Assembly (NCBI GenBank): GCA_964501275.1
Contig: CAZCSP010000007.1
Coordinates: 62,001 to 126,000, forward strand
DNA from: 55-13 sp964501275
GTDB lineage: Bacteria > Armatimonadota > Fimbriimonadia > Fimbriimonadales > Fimbriimonadaceae
DNA length: 64,000 bases
Reading direction: 5' to 3'
The translations under genes and the position numbers were made by a program. The notes beneath the pieces are model-generated. The model did no database searches, was not told the DNA's origin, and worked only from the letters and a program-made list of their open reading frames with translations. Below, piece by piece: positions 8,170 to 15,789 of the stretch; positions within the stretch are counted from its first letter, which is position 1, and each line of letters begins with the position of its first letter.

Positions 8170-8835
8170 TTAACTTCCCGAGTTCGAGCTCATCCTCGAA
8201 ATGATCTCCTCACAGTGCTTCCGCATGATCGACCATGTCCTCACGGGCTCCGCAGATTGTTGGGGACTGTAGATTCCCCGTAAGCCCAAAGCCTGGAGAT
8301 GCTCTTCTCCAGCCTGTGCGGCTAATAGTTGGCGTTTTACCTTTTCCACAGTTGTAATTCGGGCCGGGCCGCCTTGCTCTCTCACCGATATAATCGGTCC
8401 CATTAAAAGCGTCGATACGGCGCCAACCATTCGATACCCTTCCCCCGTTAAGCCTACACTGAACGAGACAAGCGCATTTTGGCCATTGTCGTTGCGATAG
8501 CGCTGGGCCAAGGTGAGAGCGTTCGATGCCTGGTCCCATTCTGGGACCCCAGAGCGGTGCCACCTACCCGGCATCGCGAGCTTCCTCATCCGCAGAATCT
8601 CATCCAAGTGAGTCTTAGTGAGTTGGAGCTGCTCCCGCTCCAAGGGGTCGGTGAGCGAAAGCAGACATCCAGAGTCCTCTCGGTAAAAGCACTCCTCCGC
8701 TCGAAGGGCAACATCCCTGGCCGAAAGAGGTTTTGCAAAAAGACGAACTCCCACAATCACCAGCGTGAAAACGATGAAGGCCCCGGCAATGGCGGCCAAC
8801 GTTTTTTCTTTGCTATTGTCTTTTTTGGTATTCAT
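8170..8835 (-). CDS. Membrane-anchored protein of the duplicated cassette (copy A)
   Basis: A 221-residue protein: a charged N-terminus, one membrane segment (AAIAGAFIVFTLVIVGVRLF) near residues 14-33, and an extracytoplasmic domain. Two cysteines are shared with its paralogue at 10171-10821 (ECFYREDSGC), and so are GLTGEGYRMVGAVSTLLMGP and YSPQQSAEPVRTWS. The two proteins are clearly homologous over their length. It is the last gene of the copy A cassette. No known family is recognised. Confidence 0.75.
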   Translation of the reverse strand: MNTKKDNSKEKTLAAIAGAFIVFTLVIVGVRLFAKPLSARDVALRAEECFYREDSGCLLSLTDPLEREQLQLTKTHLDEILRMRKLAMPGRWHRSGVPEWDQASNALTLAQRYRNDNGQNALVSFSVGLTGEGYRMVGAVSTLLMGPIISVREQGGPARITTVEKVKRQLLAAQAGEEHLQALGLRGIYSPQQSAEPVRTWSIMRKHCEEIISRMSSNSGS

Positions 8836-8877
8836 CGCGCACCCCGACTCCTTAAGTTAGTTTCTATCTTGCGGGGC

Positions 8878-9060
8878 CTATACGCCATTACACTTGCCGG
8901 GCTCCAATGAATGGGTTCCGCATGAGAACTCCATTCCGTGCGATTGCTTTTTATAGAAGATGTGCCAGAACTTGGAGCCGGTAGATGTGATGCAACATCC
9001 GGCTCTCCACACCCATTCATAACACTTGTTGTCATTGCCCCAACAACTACCTAATAGACC
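8878..9060 (-). pseudogene. Truncated copy of the Cys-rich exported protein (copy A)
   Basis: The 60 codons from 9060 down to the TAG at 8878-8880 encode a C-terminal half matching the protein at 10830-11243: shared pieces are KCYEWVWRAGCC against KCGEWLWRAGCC, GSKFWHIFY against GSKFWHLFY, and LEPGKC against LEPKAC. No start codon or signal peptide remains. The remnant begins directly after the pseudopilin stop codon and in the same frame, which points to a deletion that removed its 5' half. Confidence 0.75.
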
Positions 9061-9594
9061 TTATGGTGGCGAACTCCACCATCGAACATCTGAGGTGTCT
9101 CCTCCTTTGTTGTGATTCAAAAGTCGCCCGCCCTCGGTTACAGCCAACCCTCGCTTTATCGTATAGGGAGAGTAGAAAACCCCCGGAGGATTGCAGTCGC
9201 CATCCGTCATTAGCAGCGCATTCTCCCGAAACTCCTGAAAGTAGGCGACCGGGGTGTTTTCGCGATGATGATACACATAGCTGAACTCGTTCTGACCGTC
9301 CACGTACAGGTTTGGCTTCCACCCGCAGGGCGATATAAAGAATTCACGCGACAAGCCCATCTTCCCGCTAAACACATAATCCGGTGGAGGAATATGGTAT
9401 GGGATGGGGGCATCTTCGTGGTCGATCATGTAGATCGTTACGGCTCGATGAAACTGTTGGAGTCGGGAAAGGCTACTTCGCACGTTCGCGCTCTCCTTCG
9501 CCCTCGCAAAGGCCGGGAATGAGAGAGCGGCCAAGAACAGGATGATAGAAATCACCACCAGCACCTCCATCAGGGAGAACCCTCGCTGCTTCAT
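9061..9594 (-). CDS. Type II pseudopilin-like protein (copy A)
   Basis: A 177-residue protein starting MKQRGFSLMEVLVVISIILF: a short basic leader, the prepilin peptidase site G/FSLME, then the hydrophobic pilin helix. The C-terminal domain contains aspartate-rich LLMTDGDCNPPGVF and aromatic-rich stretches. Its paralogue is at 11258-11794. The start codon overlaps the stop of the upstream CxxC protein by four bases, implying coupled translation. It is probably processed by a prepilin peptidase and assembled in the envelope. Confidence 0.85.
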   Translation of the reverse strand: MKQRGFSLMEVLVVISIILFLAALSFPAFARAKESANVRSSLSRLQQFHRAVTIYMIDHEDAPIPYHIPPPDYVFSGKMGLSREFFISPCGWKPNLYVDGQNEFSYVYHHRENTPVAYFQEFRENALLMTDGDCNPPGVFYSPYTIKRGLAVTEGGRLLNHNKGGDTSDVRWWSSPP

Positions 9595-10106
9595 GACCCT
9601 AACTCCAAGAGCTGAGACGGATCCAGGTGAGTTCTATTCAGTTCAACAAACTCGTCTGGCTTCACTTCTTCGACCAACTGGTTTTTCGACACCCGGAAAA
9701 AGCGGGGGGCCGAGTTCCAAAACCAATCCGCCACTCGTAAACCGTCCTCCGAGGCGATCAGCGTCTCTTTGCCCACCCGCTTCCACTTTTCCTTGGACAC
9801 TTTATTGGGAAAGCATAGAACAACAGGAACCCGAGAGGCCTGGTTTATCACATCCCACTTTAGGGTAGCCGCACTACAGGCCTCACAATCTGGCATGGCG
9901 ATGATGAGGTCAATAGCTTTCGGACTTAACTTATCGGGGATTGTGAATTCGGAAGGAAACACGGCGTCGGACTTAGGAGTAGAATAGCCAAGGGGCTGAA
10001 TCGGATGAAGAGCCTTTCCGATTTCATCAGATCGAATAGCCACTCCCGCCAAACTTGCACTGATCGCGCCTATCAAAGTGGCAGCTATCCAGATTTTACT
10101 TTCCAT
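9591..10106 (-). CDS. Membrane-anchored CxxC thioredoxin-like protein (copy A)
   Basis: With ATG at 10106 (GGGAAG seven bases upstream) the protein is 171 residues. One N-terminal membrane segment (IWIAATLIGAISASLAGVAI) anchors an extracytoplasmic domain containing LIIAMPDCEACSAATLKW. A CxxC after a hydrophobic strand, followed by a helix and the strand VPVVLCFPN, is the layout of a thioredoxin fold. A longer start at 10148 is possible. Its paralogue is at 11808-12308. Disulfide exchange is inferred from the motif; no named family is recognised. Confidence 0.7.
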   Translation of the reverse strand: MESKIWIAATLIGAISASLAGVAIRSDEIGKALHPIQPLGYSTPKSDAVFPSEFTIPDKLSPKAIDLIIAMPDCEACSAATLKWDVINQASRVPVVLCFPNKVSKEKWKRVGKETLIASEDGLRVADWFWNSAPRFFRVSKNQLVEEVKPDEFVELNRTHLDPSQLLELGS

Positions 10107-10170
10107 AAACTTCCCTTTTGCAGCATAGCGTGGAAAAGAAAACGACAAAAATCGGCAGCAAGTTTAACAT

Positions 10171-10821
10171 TCATGTTCCTGCGACCAGGGCACTTCTGGC
10201 AATGATCGCTTCGCAGTTTTTCTGCATAACAGACCATGTTCGAACTGGCACATCAGATTGTTCGGGACTGTAAACTCCTTTTAGGCCCTTAGGTTCTAAC
10301 TCAACCTGACCAATCTTTGTAGCGGCAAGGAGTCGCTTTATCTTCTCTACTCCTGCCACTCTTGCTGGCCCACCAGGAACACGAAGGGAAATGATGGGGC
10401 CAAGCACTAGAGTCGAAACTCCTCCAACCATGCGATAGCCTTCTCTCGTTAGCCCGATGCTAAATCCCAACCGTACACTTTGACCTTCTCCAGTCGCATA
10501 CACCTGAGACAGAGTAATCGCATTAGAGGCTTCCTCCCACGTAGCATCTCCCGACCGTTCCCAAGCTCTCCCCTTCTCCCTTTTCTGCATATCAAAAATC
10601 GCCCTAATCTTCCGCTCGTTAAGTTCCAGATGCTTCTTTTCCAGCGGGTCAATGTACTGCAAGATACATCCTGAATCCTGTCTATAGAAACAATCCTCAA
10701 CTCTCGTCGCCACTTGTTGGGCGGTCATTGGTCTACTCCAAAGCCTTGTCACTACAATGACTGCTGTAGCTCCAATTAATGCGAGTGAGGTTAACAATAC
10801 CAACTTTTCCTTTCGACTCAT
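10171..10821 (-). CDS. Membrane-anchored protein of the duplicated cassette (copy B)
   Basis: A 216-residue paralogue of the protein at 8170-8835. It has the same plan: short basic N-terminus, one membrane helix (LVLLTSLALIGATAVIVVTR), then an outer domain with DCFYRQDSGC, GLTREGYRMVGGVSTLVLGP and YSPEQSDVPVRTWSVM. It follows the Cys-rich gene by eight bases in the copy B operon. Function unknown; conservation between copies points to a maintained role. Confidence 0.75.
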   Translation of the reverse strand: MSRKEKLVLLTSLALIGATAVIVVTRLWSRPMTAQQVATRVEDCFYRQDSGCILQYIDPLEKKHLELNERKIRAIFDMQKREKGRAWERSGDATWEEASNAITLSQVYATGEGQSVRLGFSIGLTREGYRMVGGVSTLVLGPIISLRVPGGPARVAGVEKIKRLLAATKIGQVELEPKGLKGVYSPEQSDVPVRTWSVMQKNCEAIIARSALVAGT

Positions 10822-10829
10822 ATGGTCTC

Positions 10830-11243
10830 CTATATCCCGCTACAGGCTTTGGGCTCCAATGCATGGCCGGCACAAGTATAAGTTTCACTATGTATTACTT
10901 TAGAGTAGAATAAATGCCAAAACTTTGATCCGTTGGTCGCAGTGCAACACCCAGCACGCCAAAGCCATTCTCCACATTTTTGGTTATTTGTATCCCAGCA
11001 ACAAAGATTCTCCCAGCCATGGGGTCCAGCCCCAGGGGTACACGTTGGAGTTGGCTTGACAAAACTCTCACAGGCAAACCCGTTCGCAACGGCGGCAGGC
11101 GCCGGCGATGCTCCTCCGCATCCACCTATCCCATCAGTAGACTCCTCACCTTCGGTCGCGTAAGAGGATATTGGTAGGATTAAGGCGAGCGCTATCCCAA
11201 CCAATGGCGCCATACTAGCAAGTTTAATAGCTCGTTCATTCAT
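10830..11243 (-). CDS. Cysteine-rich exported protein (copy B, intact)
   Basis: A 137-residue protein with an N-terminal signal peptide (LASMAPLVGIALALILPISSYA). The mature part has about eleven cysteines, including CGGASP, TCTPGAGPHGW, NLCCW, KCGEWLWRAGCC and YTCAGHALEPKACSG, so it is probably disulfide-bonded outside the cytoplasm. It sits between the pseudopilin and the membrane-anchored protein. The nearby CxxC protein is a natural candidate for helping fold it. Small quinoprotein subunits are also cysteine-rich, but no sequence match supports that here. Confidence 0.75.
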   Translation of the reverse strand: MNERAIKLASMAPLVGIALALILPISSYATEGEESTDGIGGCGGASPAPAAVANGFACESFVKPTPTCTPGAGPHGWENLCCWDTNNQKCGEWLWRAGCCTATNGSKFWHLFYSKVIHSETYTCAGHALEPKACSGI

Positions 11244-11257
11244 ACGTCATTCTCCTG

Positions 11258-11794
11258 TTAATCTGGTGGCAAATTCCACCACCAGCGATTGGTAACTTCT
11301 CCTCTTTTGTAATGCACAATCAGTTGCCCGTCTTGCGTAATCCCTAGTCCACGCTTGACCGTATATGGCGAAAAGAAAACGCCGGAAGGATTGCAATCGC
11401 CATCCGTTAAAAGCATCGACTTTTCACGATACTTCTGAAAATAGGTCTCGGGAGTGTTTTCCCTATTCCAGAATACATAGCTGAACTTGTTCCGACCATC
11501 AACATAGGGATTCGGTTTAAGCCCACAAGGTGACACGAAGAAATCGCGATTGAACCCAAGTCGACCCCCGTAAACATAATCTGCGGGAGGGAGGTTGTGC
11601 GGAATTGAAGCATCTTCGTAGTCAATCATGTAAATGGTGACGGCCTTGTGAAACTGTTGCAGGCGAGCAATGCTGCTGCGTACGTTAGCGCTTGCTTTTG
11701 CTTCCGTTAATGCAGGGGATGCTATTGCGGCGAGAAACATAATAATCGAGACGACCAATAGCATTTCTAAAAGTGAGAATCCGCGTGCTTTCAT
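11258..11794 (-). CDS. Type II pseudopilin-like protein (copy B)
   Basis: A 178-residue paralogue of the protein at 9061-9594, starting MKARGFSLLEMLLVVSIIMF with the canonical G/FSLLE cleavage site and hydrophobic helix. Shared outer-domain pieces include RLQQFHKAVTIYMIDYEDA, LLTDGDCNPSGVFFSPYT and the terminal WWWNLPPD. It is the second gene of the copy B operon, 13 bases after the CxxC protein. Confidence 0.85.
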   Translation of the reverse strand: MKARGFSLLEMLLVVSIIMFLAAIASPALTEAKASANVRSSIARLQQFHKAVTIYMIDYEDASIPHNLPPADYVYGGRLGFNRDFFVSPCGLKPNPYVDGRNKFSYVFWNRENTPETYFQKYREKSMLLTDGDCNPSGVFFSPYTVKRGLGITQDGQLIVHYKRGEVTNRWWWNLPPD

Positions 11795-11807
11795 CTCTTA
11801 AACTCCC

Positions 11808-12308
11808 TTAGGATAGAATCTCTACGATTCCTTCAGGCTTTGATTCCTCCACGAGCCTAGCTCGAGAAACACGGAAGGACCGAGGAGCCGACTTCCAAAA
11901 CCAACCCGGAACCTGAAGGCCATCCTCTGAGGCGATCCGTTCCTCACCATTGATCCGCTTCCACTTTTTTTTCGAGGTCAGGTTGGGGAACCAGAGCATC
12001 ACGGAGGATTTCGAGGCCTTCTTGATATTTTCCCAGCGCAGCTCGGCCGAGCTGCAGGCGCTACAGTCCGGCATAGCCACCACAAGGTCAAGATCGCGGC
12101 TGGATATGGATTCGGGCAAAATGAAAGCCGACGGAAAGTGCGCGCTCACTCGGGGGGCGGTCAAATCGAAGGGGGGAGGAGCCTGGGCAACACGACTGAT
12201 CTCATCCGACCGGATCGCGACGGCCGCCAACCCTGCGCTAAACACGCCCATAGACATCAAGGCCACCCACTGTCTATACCCAGAAAAGCCCACAACTGAT
12301 GATAACAC
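11808..12308 (-). CDS. Membrane-anchored CxxC thioredoxin-like protein (copy B)
   Basis: A paralogue of 9591-10106. It has one membrane segment (MSMGVFSAGLAAVAI) followed by RSDEISR, then VVAMPDCSACSSAELRW with the CxxC, VMLWFPN, and the tail IASEDGLQVPGWFWKSAPRSFRVSR, all matched in the other copy. The open frame begins with GTG at 12308; the start could also be one of several GTG/ATG codons up to 12257. It is the first gene of the copy B operon. Confidence 0.7.
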   Translation of the reverse strand: MLSSVVGFSGYRQWVALMSMGVFSAGLAAVAIRSDEISRVAQAPPPFDLTAPRVSAHFPSAFILPESISSRDLDLVVAMPDCSACSSAELRWENIKKASKSSVMLWFPNLTSKKKWKRINGEERIASEDGLQVPGWFWKSAPRSFRVSRARLVEESKPEGIVEILS

Positions 12309-12596
12309 ACAAGTTCGCGAAATGCCAAAAGAAATGAAATTTTAGAATGAGAAAGGCGGGGGCTGGTGCTCATGTTGAGGTACATAACACCAAGATGGCC
12401 TCAATCATACTGTGCCTCGACGTTATTTGAGTTCATCGAAGGTGGTTTCAGCGGCTCTATCGACGCTTGCGTCCAGTCCTCCTAATGAAGCCGTTCAATG
12501 TGACCAGAGCGAGTGTCAGGTGGAGTTCATCCGGTGATTGCACCAAAAACGTCTGAAGAAACCGTCCTTTCTCTGGGTTCTTTATTCAGGTCGAAT

Positions 12597-13112
12597 ATGA
12601 ATGATGCCATTTGCCCGGACTTGATCACCGCTCAGCGGGCCATTGCCAAAGAGCAGGACTTGGTCGAGGAGTTTCTCAACCGCTACCGCGATTCTTCTTT
12701 CCGCATTGCCCTACGCATTTTGGGGAATCAGGATTCGGCGGAGGATGTGGCGCAAGAGGCTTTGATCCGGGCTTTCAAAAGCTGGGATCGGCTGTCGAAT
12801 GTCAAGCGACAGGCAGCTTGGGTGAGGAAGACGGTGGTTCGGTGCGCTTTGAACACCGTCGAGCGAACGCCGAGGAATGAAGCGTTGTCGGAGCACGCCC
12901 CCAGCAATAACTGCCAGACGGACGCCGTCCTGGTTCAGGAGGTCTTGAATACGCTCCCGTCGGAACAGCGGGTCCTGTTGGGCTTGGCGATGGGTGAAGA
13001 ACTCAGCTATCGAGAGATTGCGGAAGCTCTGGACATCCCGATGGGCACGGTTGCCTCGCGCATCCATGCCGCAAAGTTGGCCTTCCGGCACGCTTGGGAG
13101 GGGACGCGATGA
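12597..13112 (+). CDS. ECF-type RNA polymerase sigma factor
   Basis: A 171-residue sigma factor from ATG 12597 (a GTG at 12513 would add 28 residues). The region 2 signature is ALRILGNQDSAEDVAQEALI with IRAFKSWDRL, and the region 4 helix-turn-helix is ELSYREIAEALDIPMGTVAS. It redirects RNA polymerase to a specific promoter set. The next gene overlaps by four bases and encodes a small membrane protein, the usual arrangement for a sigma/anti-sigma pair. The duplicated cassette is divergent on its left, so it is a possible target. Confidence 0.9.
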   Translation: MNDAICPDLITAQRAIAKEQDLVEEFLNRYRDSSFRIALRILGNQDSAEDVAQEALIRAFKSWDRLSNVKRQAAWVRKTVVRCALNTVERTPRNEALSEHAPSNNCQTDAVLVQEVLNTLPSEQRVLLGLAMGEELSYREIAEALDIPMGTVASRIHAAKLAFRHAWEGTR

Positions 13113-13414
13113 GGCGGGACCCGCTGGATATCCTTGGCCGCCACTATGCCGAGCAACCTCGGCAAGGGTCATCCGAGTTTGAGGCGCAGATTCAGGCGGC
13201 GTTGGAGGCCGAGTGCGCGGAGATGGACTTCGAGCCCGTGGTGACCGCCATGCGAAAGACGCTGCCTGTCGCCGCGGCGATGGTCCTCGGCGTGCTCTCC
13301 ACCCGAGCTTCGCAATCCGACGTCAGCCGCCTCGCCGCCCAGATCGAGCAAACCCAGGCATCCTCCATTTCGACCGAACTGGAGACCCGATGGGACGACT
13401 TAACTACCGACTGA
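13109..13414 (+). CDS. Small single-pass membrane protein, possible anti-sigma factor
   Basis: A 101-residue protein starting at the ATG that overlaps the sigma factor stop (ATGA). It has a soluble N-terminal part, one probable membrane segment (LPVAAAMVLGVLSTRA, residues about 52-67) and a short coiled-coil-like tail. Topology and position fit an anti-sigma factor, but no recognised anti-sigma domain or zinc motif is present, so the role is inference from context. Its end overlaps the next gene by 25 bases. Confidence 0.7.
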   Translation: MRRDPLDILGRHYAEQPRQGSSEFEAQIQAALEAECAEMDFEPVVTAMRKTLPVAAAMVLGVLSTRASQSDVSRLAAQIEQTQASSISTELETRWDDLTTD

Positions 13415-15153
13415 TTTTCTCTTTGCTTGCCGCTGGCGCGGTGCTTCTCACCCTCCTTATCCCGGCAACCAGACCCCTCACTCAGCGCAAGTTCTGGCTT
13501 CTCTCGGGCACATACCTCGATCGAATCCAAATAGACCATCAGGACTACACCTCAACCAGCGGAATGACGGATGACCGACGGATTGCGCTCTTGCTTCGGG
13601 GCCATGGCCGCCTTTCGGTTGAAGAAAGGTCCTTTGAACTCGCCCAGATTGCCACTCAACGAAAAAACGCTGCCTTGTGGGGCCATGTCATCCGCCAAAC
13701 TGCTGCCGTCCCCATCCCTACAAACCCCTACAAGAGCTTGGACCAAGCGAATCATTTGAGAAGGGAGACGATAGCACATCTTCAATTAATGGCGGCGCTT
13801 GAAGGTCAAAAGCTTGCGCCTGAGAACGCCTTCTTCTACCTTTCCGAAGCAACGGCGCTCGCCAGGCTCGGCCGCTGGGACGAGATTCTAACGCCCTTGG
13901 AAAAAGGAGCCAAACTGAGCCAGTTCGACGACTACACCTTGGACTTGGCAAGGCGACAACTTGAGCAGCTCTACCAAACGTTGAATCCCGTTCTGCCCTC
14001 CGATCTCGGTGGCGATTGGAGCATGATCCTCATGCCCCACCTGAGCAACTATCGCAGCCTATGCGATGGACTTGGGCAAATCTCCTCTGAACGTCAGAAA
14101 CAAACCGCTGCTCTCGCTTTGGCCCAAATCGGGGAAACGATCGTTCGAAGTCAAGACAACCCCATCATGAAATATGGGGGCAATTCAATGGTTGCCCGCA
14201 GCCTTCGCGCTTCACTGGGGCTGCAATCCGGGAAGGATAAAAATGCATCGTCTCTCGTTCCCAAAGCCATCGCCAAGGCAGAGACTCTCGGATTGGCTAA
14301 GGTCGCGGCTGGTTGGGAACCATTTCGAGACTGGCAACCTTATCAGGCGCCAAGTGACCCGGATATAGACACCGCCCCCCTCGAGATCTCTCCGATGACC
14401 GCAATCCACGCTCTTTTCATCTTGGCTTGGATCGCCGCGATCGGAGCCGGGCTTTGGGTTGGAAGTCAGTTGGAACCCAACTTTGTGAACATCCTTACCG
14501 GGGTGGGGGTTATGTTGGGGGTTACCTCGCTTGGCTTCGGGCTCGTGGAGCAGCCCTGGTTGTTGGTTGGATGGAATTGGGGGTCGATCTTGATCTTCTG
14601 TTCGTTTGCGACTCTGCGGTTACCGGGGAAAAGGTTGGCAAGCATGATGGTGAGCGGGTTGGTGGTCGTCCTGATGCTTGTAATGTTCATTGCCCAAGGG
14701 GACTCGGCCACTGGCCTGATTCTGCTCGCCTTGTGGTTGGCTCCTTTTATGGTTGCGCAGTCTGTCAAATGGACCATGCCTAGTTGGATTGGGCTGAGTT
14801 TCGTTTCAATTGTGCTCGGCGGCTCTTTTGCAATAGTTGGAAACGGGATGCCCTCAACCCTCGAGACCTTTGAGCGCTTCTTGGGTAGCTCCGTGCAGAC
14901 CCTGTTGTTAGTCACCGTTCTTGGGATTCCCCTGATTGCGAGCTATGTGATGGCGTTTGCGAAGCTGAATTTGAGCGACGCTTTGCGGCTTATGCTTCGC
15001 CCGATTCCGTTTTTTGCTCTGGTCGCGGCGGGCATTTTCTTGTGGGGGATGCGGGAGGAGATGAAGTTGCAGGCGGTGTGGACGGAGTTGAGCGAACGGA
15101 CGTTGCCGCCGAGTTATAAACGGGTGATCGAGGAGGTTAGGGGGAGTCAGTGA
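13390..15153 (+). CDS. Polytopic membrane protein with large soluble N-domain, unknown function
   Basis: A 587-residue protein from ATG 13390. One membrane helix lies at residues 8-25, followed by an extracytoplasmic helical region to about residue 335. Then come seven or eight closely packed membrane helices (for example IHALFILAWIAAIGAGLWVG and LLLVTVLGIPLIASYVMAFA). It overlaps the preceding small membrane protein gene, so the three genes form one operon led by the sigma factor. No family is recognised. It may be the sensor or output of the sigma module. Confidence 0.7.
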   Translation: MGRLNYRLIFSLLAAGAVLLTLLIPATRPLTQRKFWLLSGTYLDRIQIDHQDYTSTSGMTDDRRIALLLRGHGRLSVEERSFELAQIATQRKNAALWGHVIRQTAAVPIPTNPYKSLDQANHLRRETIAHLQLMAALEGQKLAPENAFFYLSEATALARLGRWDEILTPLEKGAKLSQFDDYTLDLARRQLEQLYQTLNPVLPSDLGGDWSMILMPHLSNYRSLCDGLGQISSERQKQTAALALAQIGETIVRSQDNPIMKYGGNSMVARSLRASLGLQSGKDKNASSLVPKAIAKAETLGLAKVAAGWEPFRDWQPYQAPSDPDIDTAPLEISPMTAIHALFILAWIAAIGAGLWVGSQLEPNFVNILTGVGVMLGVTSLGFGLVEQPWLLVGWNWGSILIFCSFATLRLPGKRLASMMVSGLVVVLMLVMFIAQGDSATGLILLALWLAPFMVAQSVKWTMPSWIGLSFVSIVLGGSFAIVGNGMPSTLETFERFLGSSVQTLLLVTVLGIPLIASYVMAFAKLNLSDALRLMLRPIPFFALVAAGIFLWGMREEMKLQAVWTELSERTLPPSYKRVIEEVRGSQ

Positions 15154-15373
15154 GGATGCAAGGTGCGCGGAGAATGGAACCACCAGGGCACGGAGGCACA
15201 AAGGAGAGTGGACAGAAGGTGGCATGCGAACAATTGGTGATACACGGCTTGAGCAGTTCATGTACCCCCACGACGGGGTGTACGATGCCAAGACATCCTT
15301 TACACCTTGGAGGTGTTGCGCGTGCCGTTTCAAAAGGTGTCGAAGATGCAGGGCAGGCAGAAGCTTTATAGGT

Positions 15374-15784
15374 TTACCGATTCAAGCGGGCGGCTTTCAT
15401 GCGGTTGATGGCTCTCTCTACCTCTACCACCGCTTCCTCTTGGGTCAGGCTGGAGTCTTCGCCTCTTAGGGCCTTGCGGGCTTCTTCCAGGTACTCCTCG
15501 GCCTTGCTCAGGTCGATCTCTTTGGAGTGCTGGGCTTCGTCGGCGAGGACGGTGACCCGGTCGGCCGCGACCTCGGCAAAGCCGCCGCCCATATAGACAT
15601 AGCTTCGGTTGTTGGCGCTATCGACATACTCCAGAATGCCGGGCTTTAGGGCGGCGATGAGCGGGACGTGGCCCCCTTGGACGCCAAAATAGCCTGCCTC
15701 CCCCGGCGCGATCACCGAGGTAACGGTTTCCTCCACGACGGATCGGTCGGGAGCGACGATGGAGAGGTGGAATTCGGTTGGCAT
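15374..15784 (-). CDS. atpC: ATP synthase F1 epsilon subunit
   Basis: A 136-residue protein with the epsilon N-terminal beta-sandwich (FHLSIVAPDRSVVEETVTSVIAPGEAGYFGVQGGH) and a C-terminal helical hairpin rich in glutamate. It belongs to the central stalk of F1, where it couples rotation and can inhibit ATP hydrolysis. It lies downstream of atpD but is separated from it by a 520-bp insertion. The other ATP synthase genes are not in the window. Confidence 0.93.
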   Translation of the reverse strand: MPTEFHLSIVAPDRSVVEETVTSVIAPGEAGYFGVQGGHVPLIAALKPGILEYVDSANNRSYVYMGGGFAEVAADRVTVLADEAQHSKEIDLSKAEEYLEEARKALRGEDSSLTQEEAVVEVERAINRMKAARLNR

Positions 15785-15789
15785 CTTCT

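Noticed and set aside
8170..12308. Methylamine-dehydrogenase-like (mau) cluster
   Set aside because: Cys-rich small protein plus CxxC membrane protein recalls mauA and mauD, but no heavy-chain, mauG or cytochrome gene is present and the cysteine pattern could not be matched.
15154..15373. Possible gene remnant between the membrane protein and atpC
   Set aside because: Several short frames exist but none shows family character or a ribosome site; the start also contains a decayed ACCACCAGGGCACGGAGGC-type repeat.
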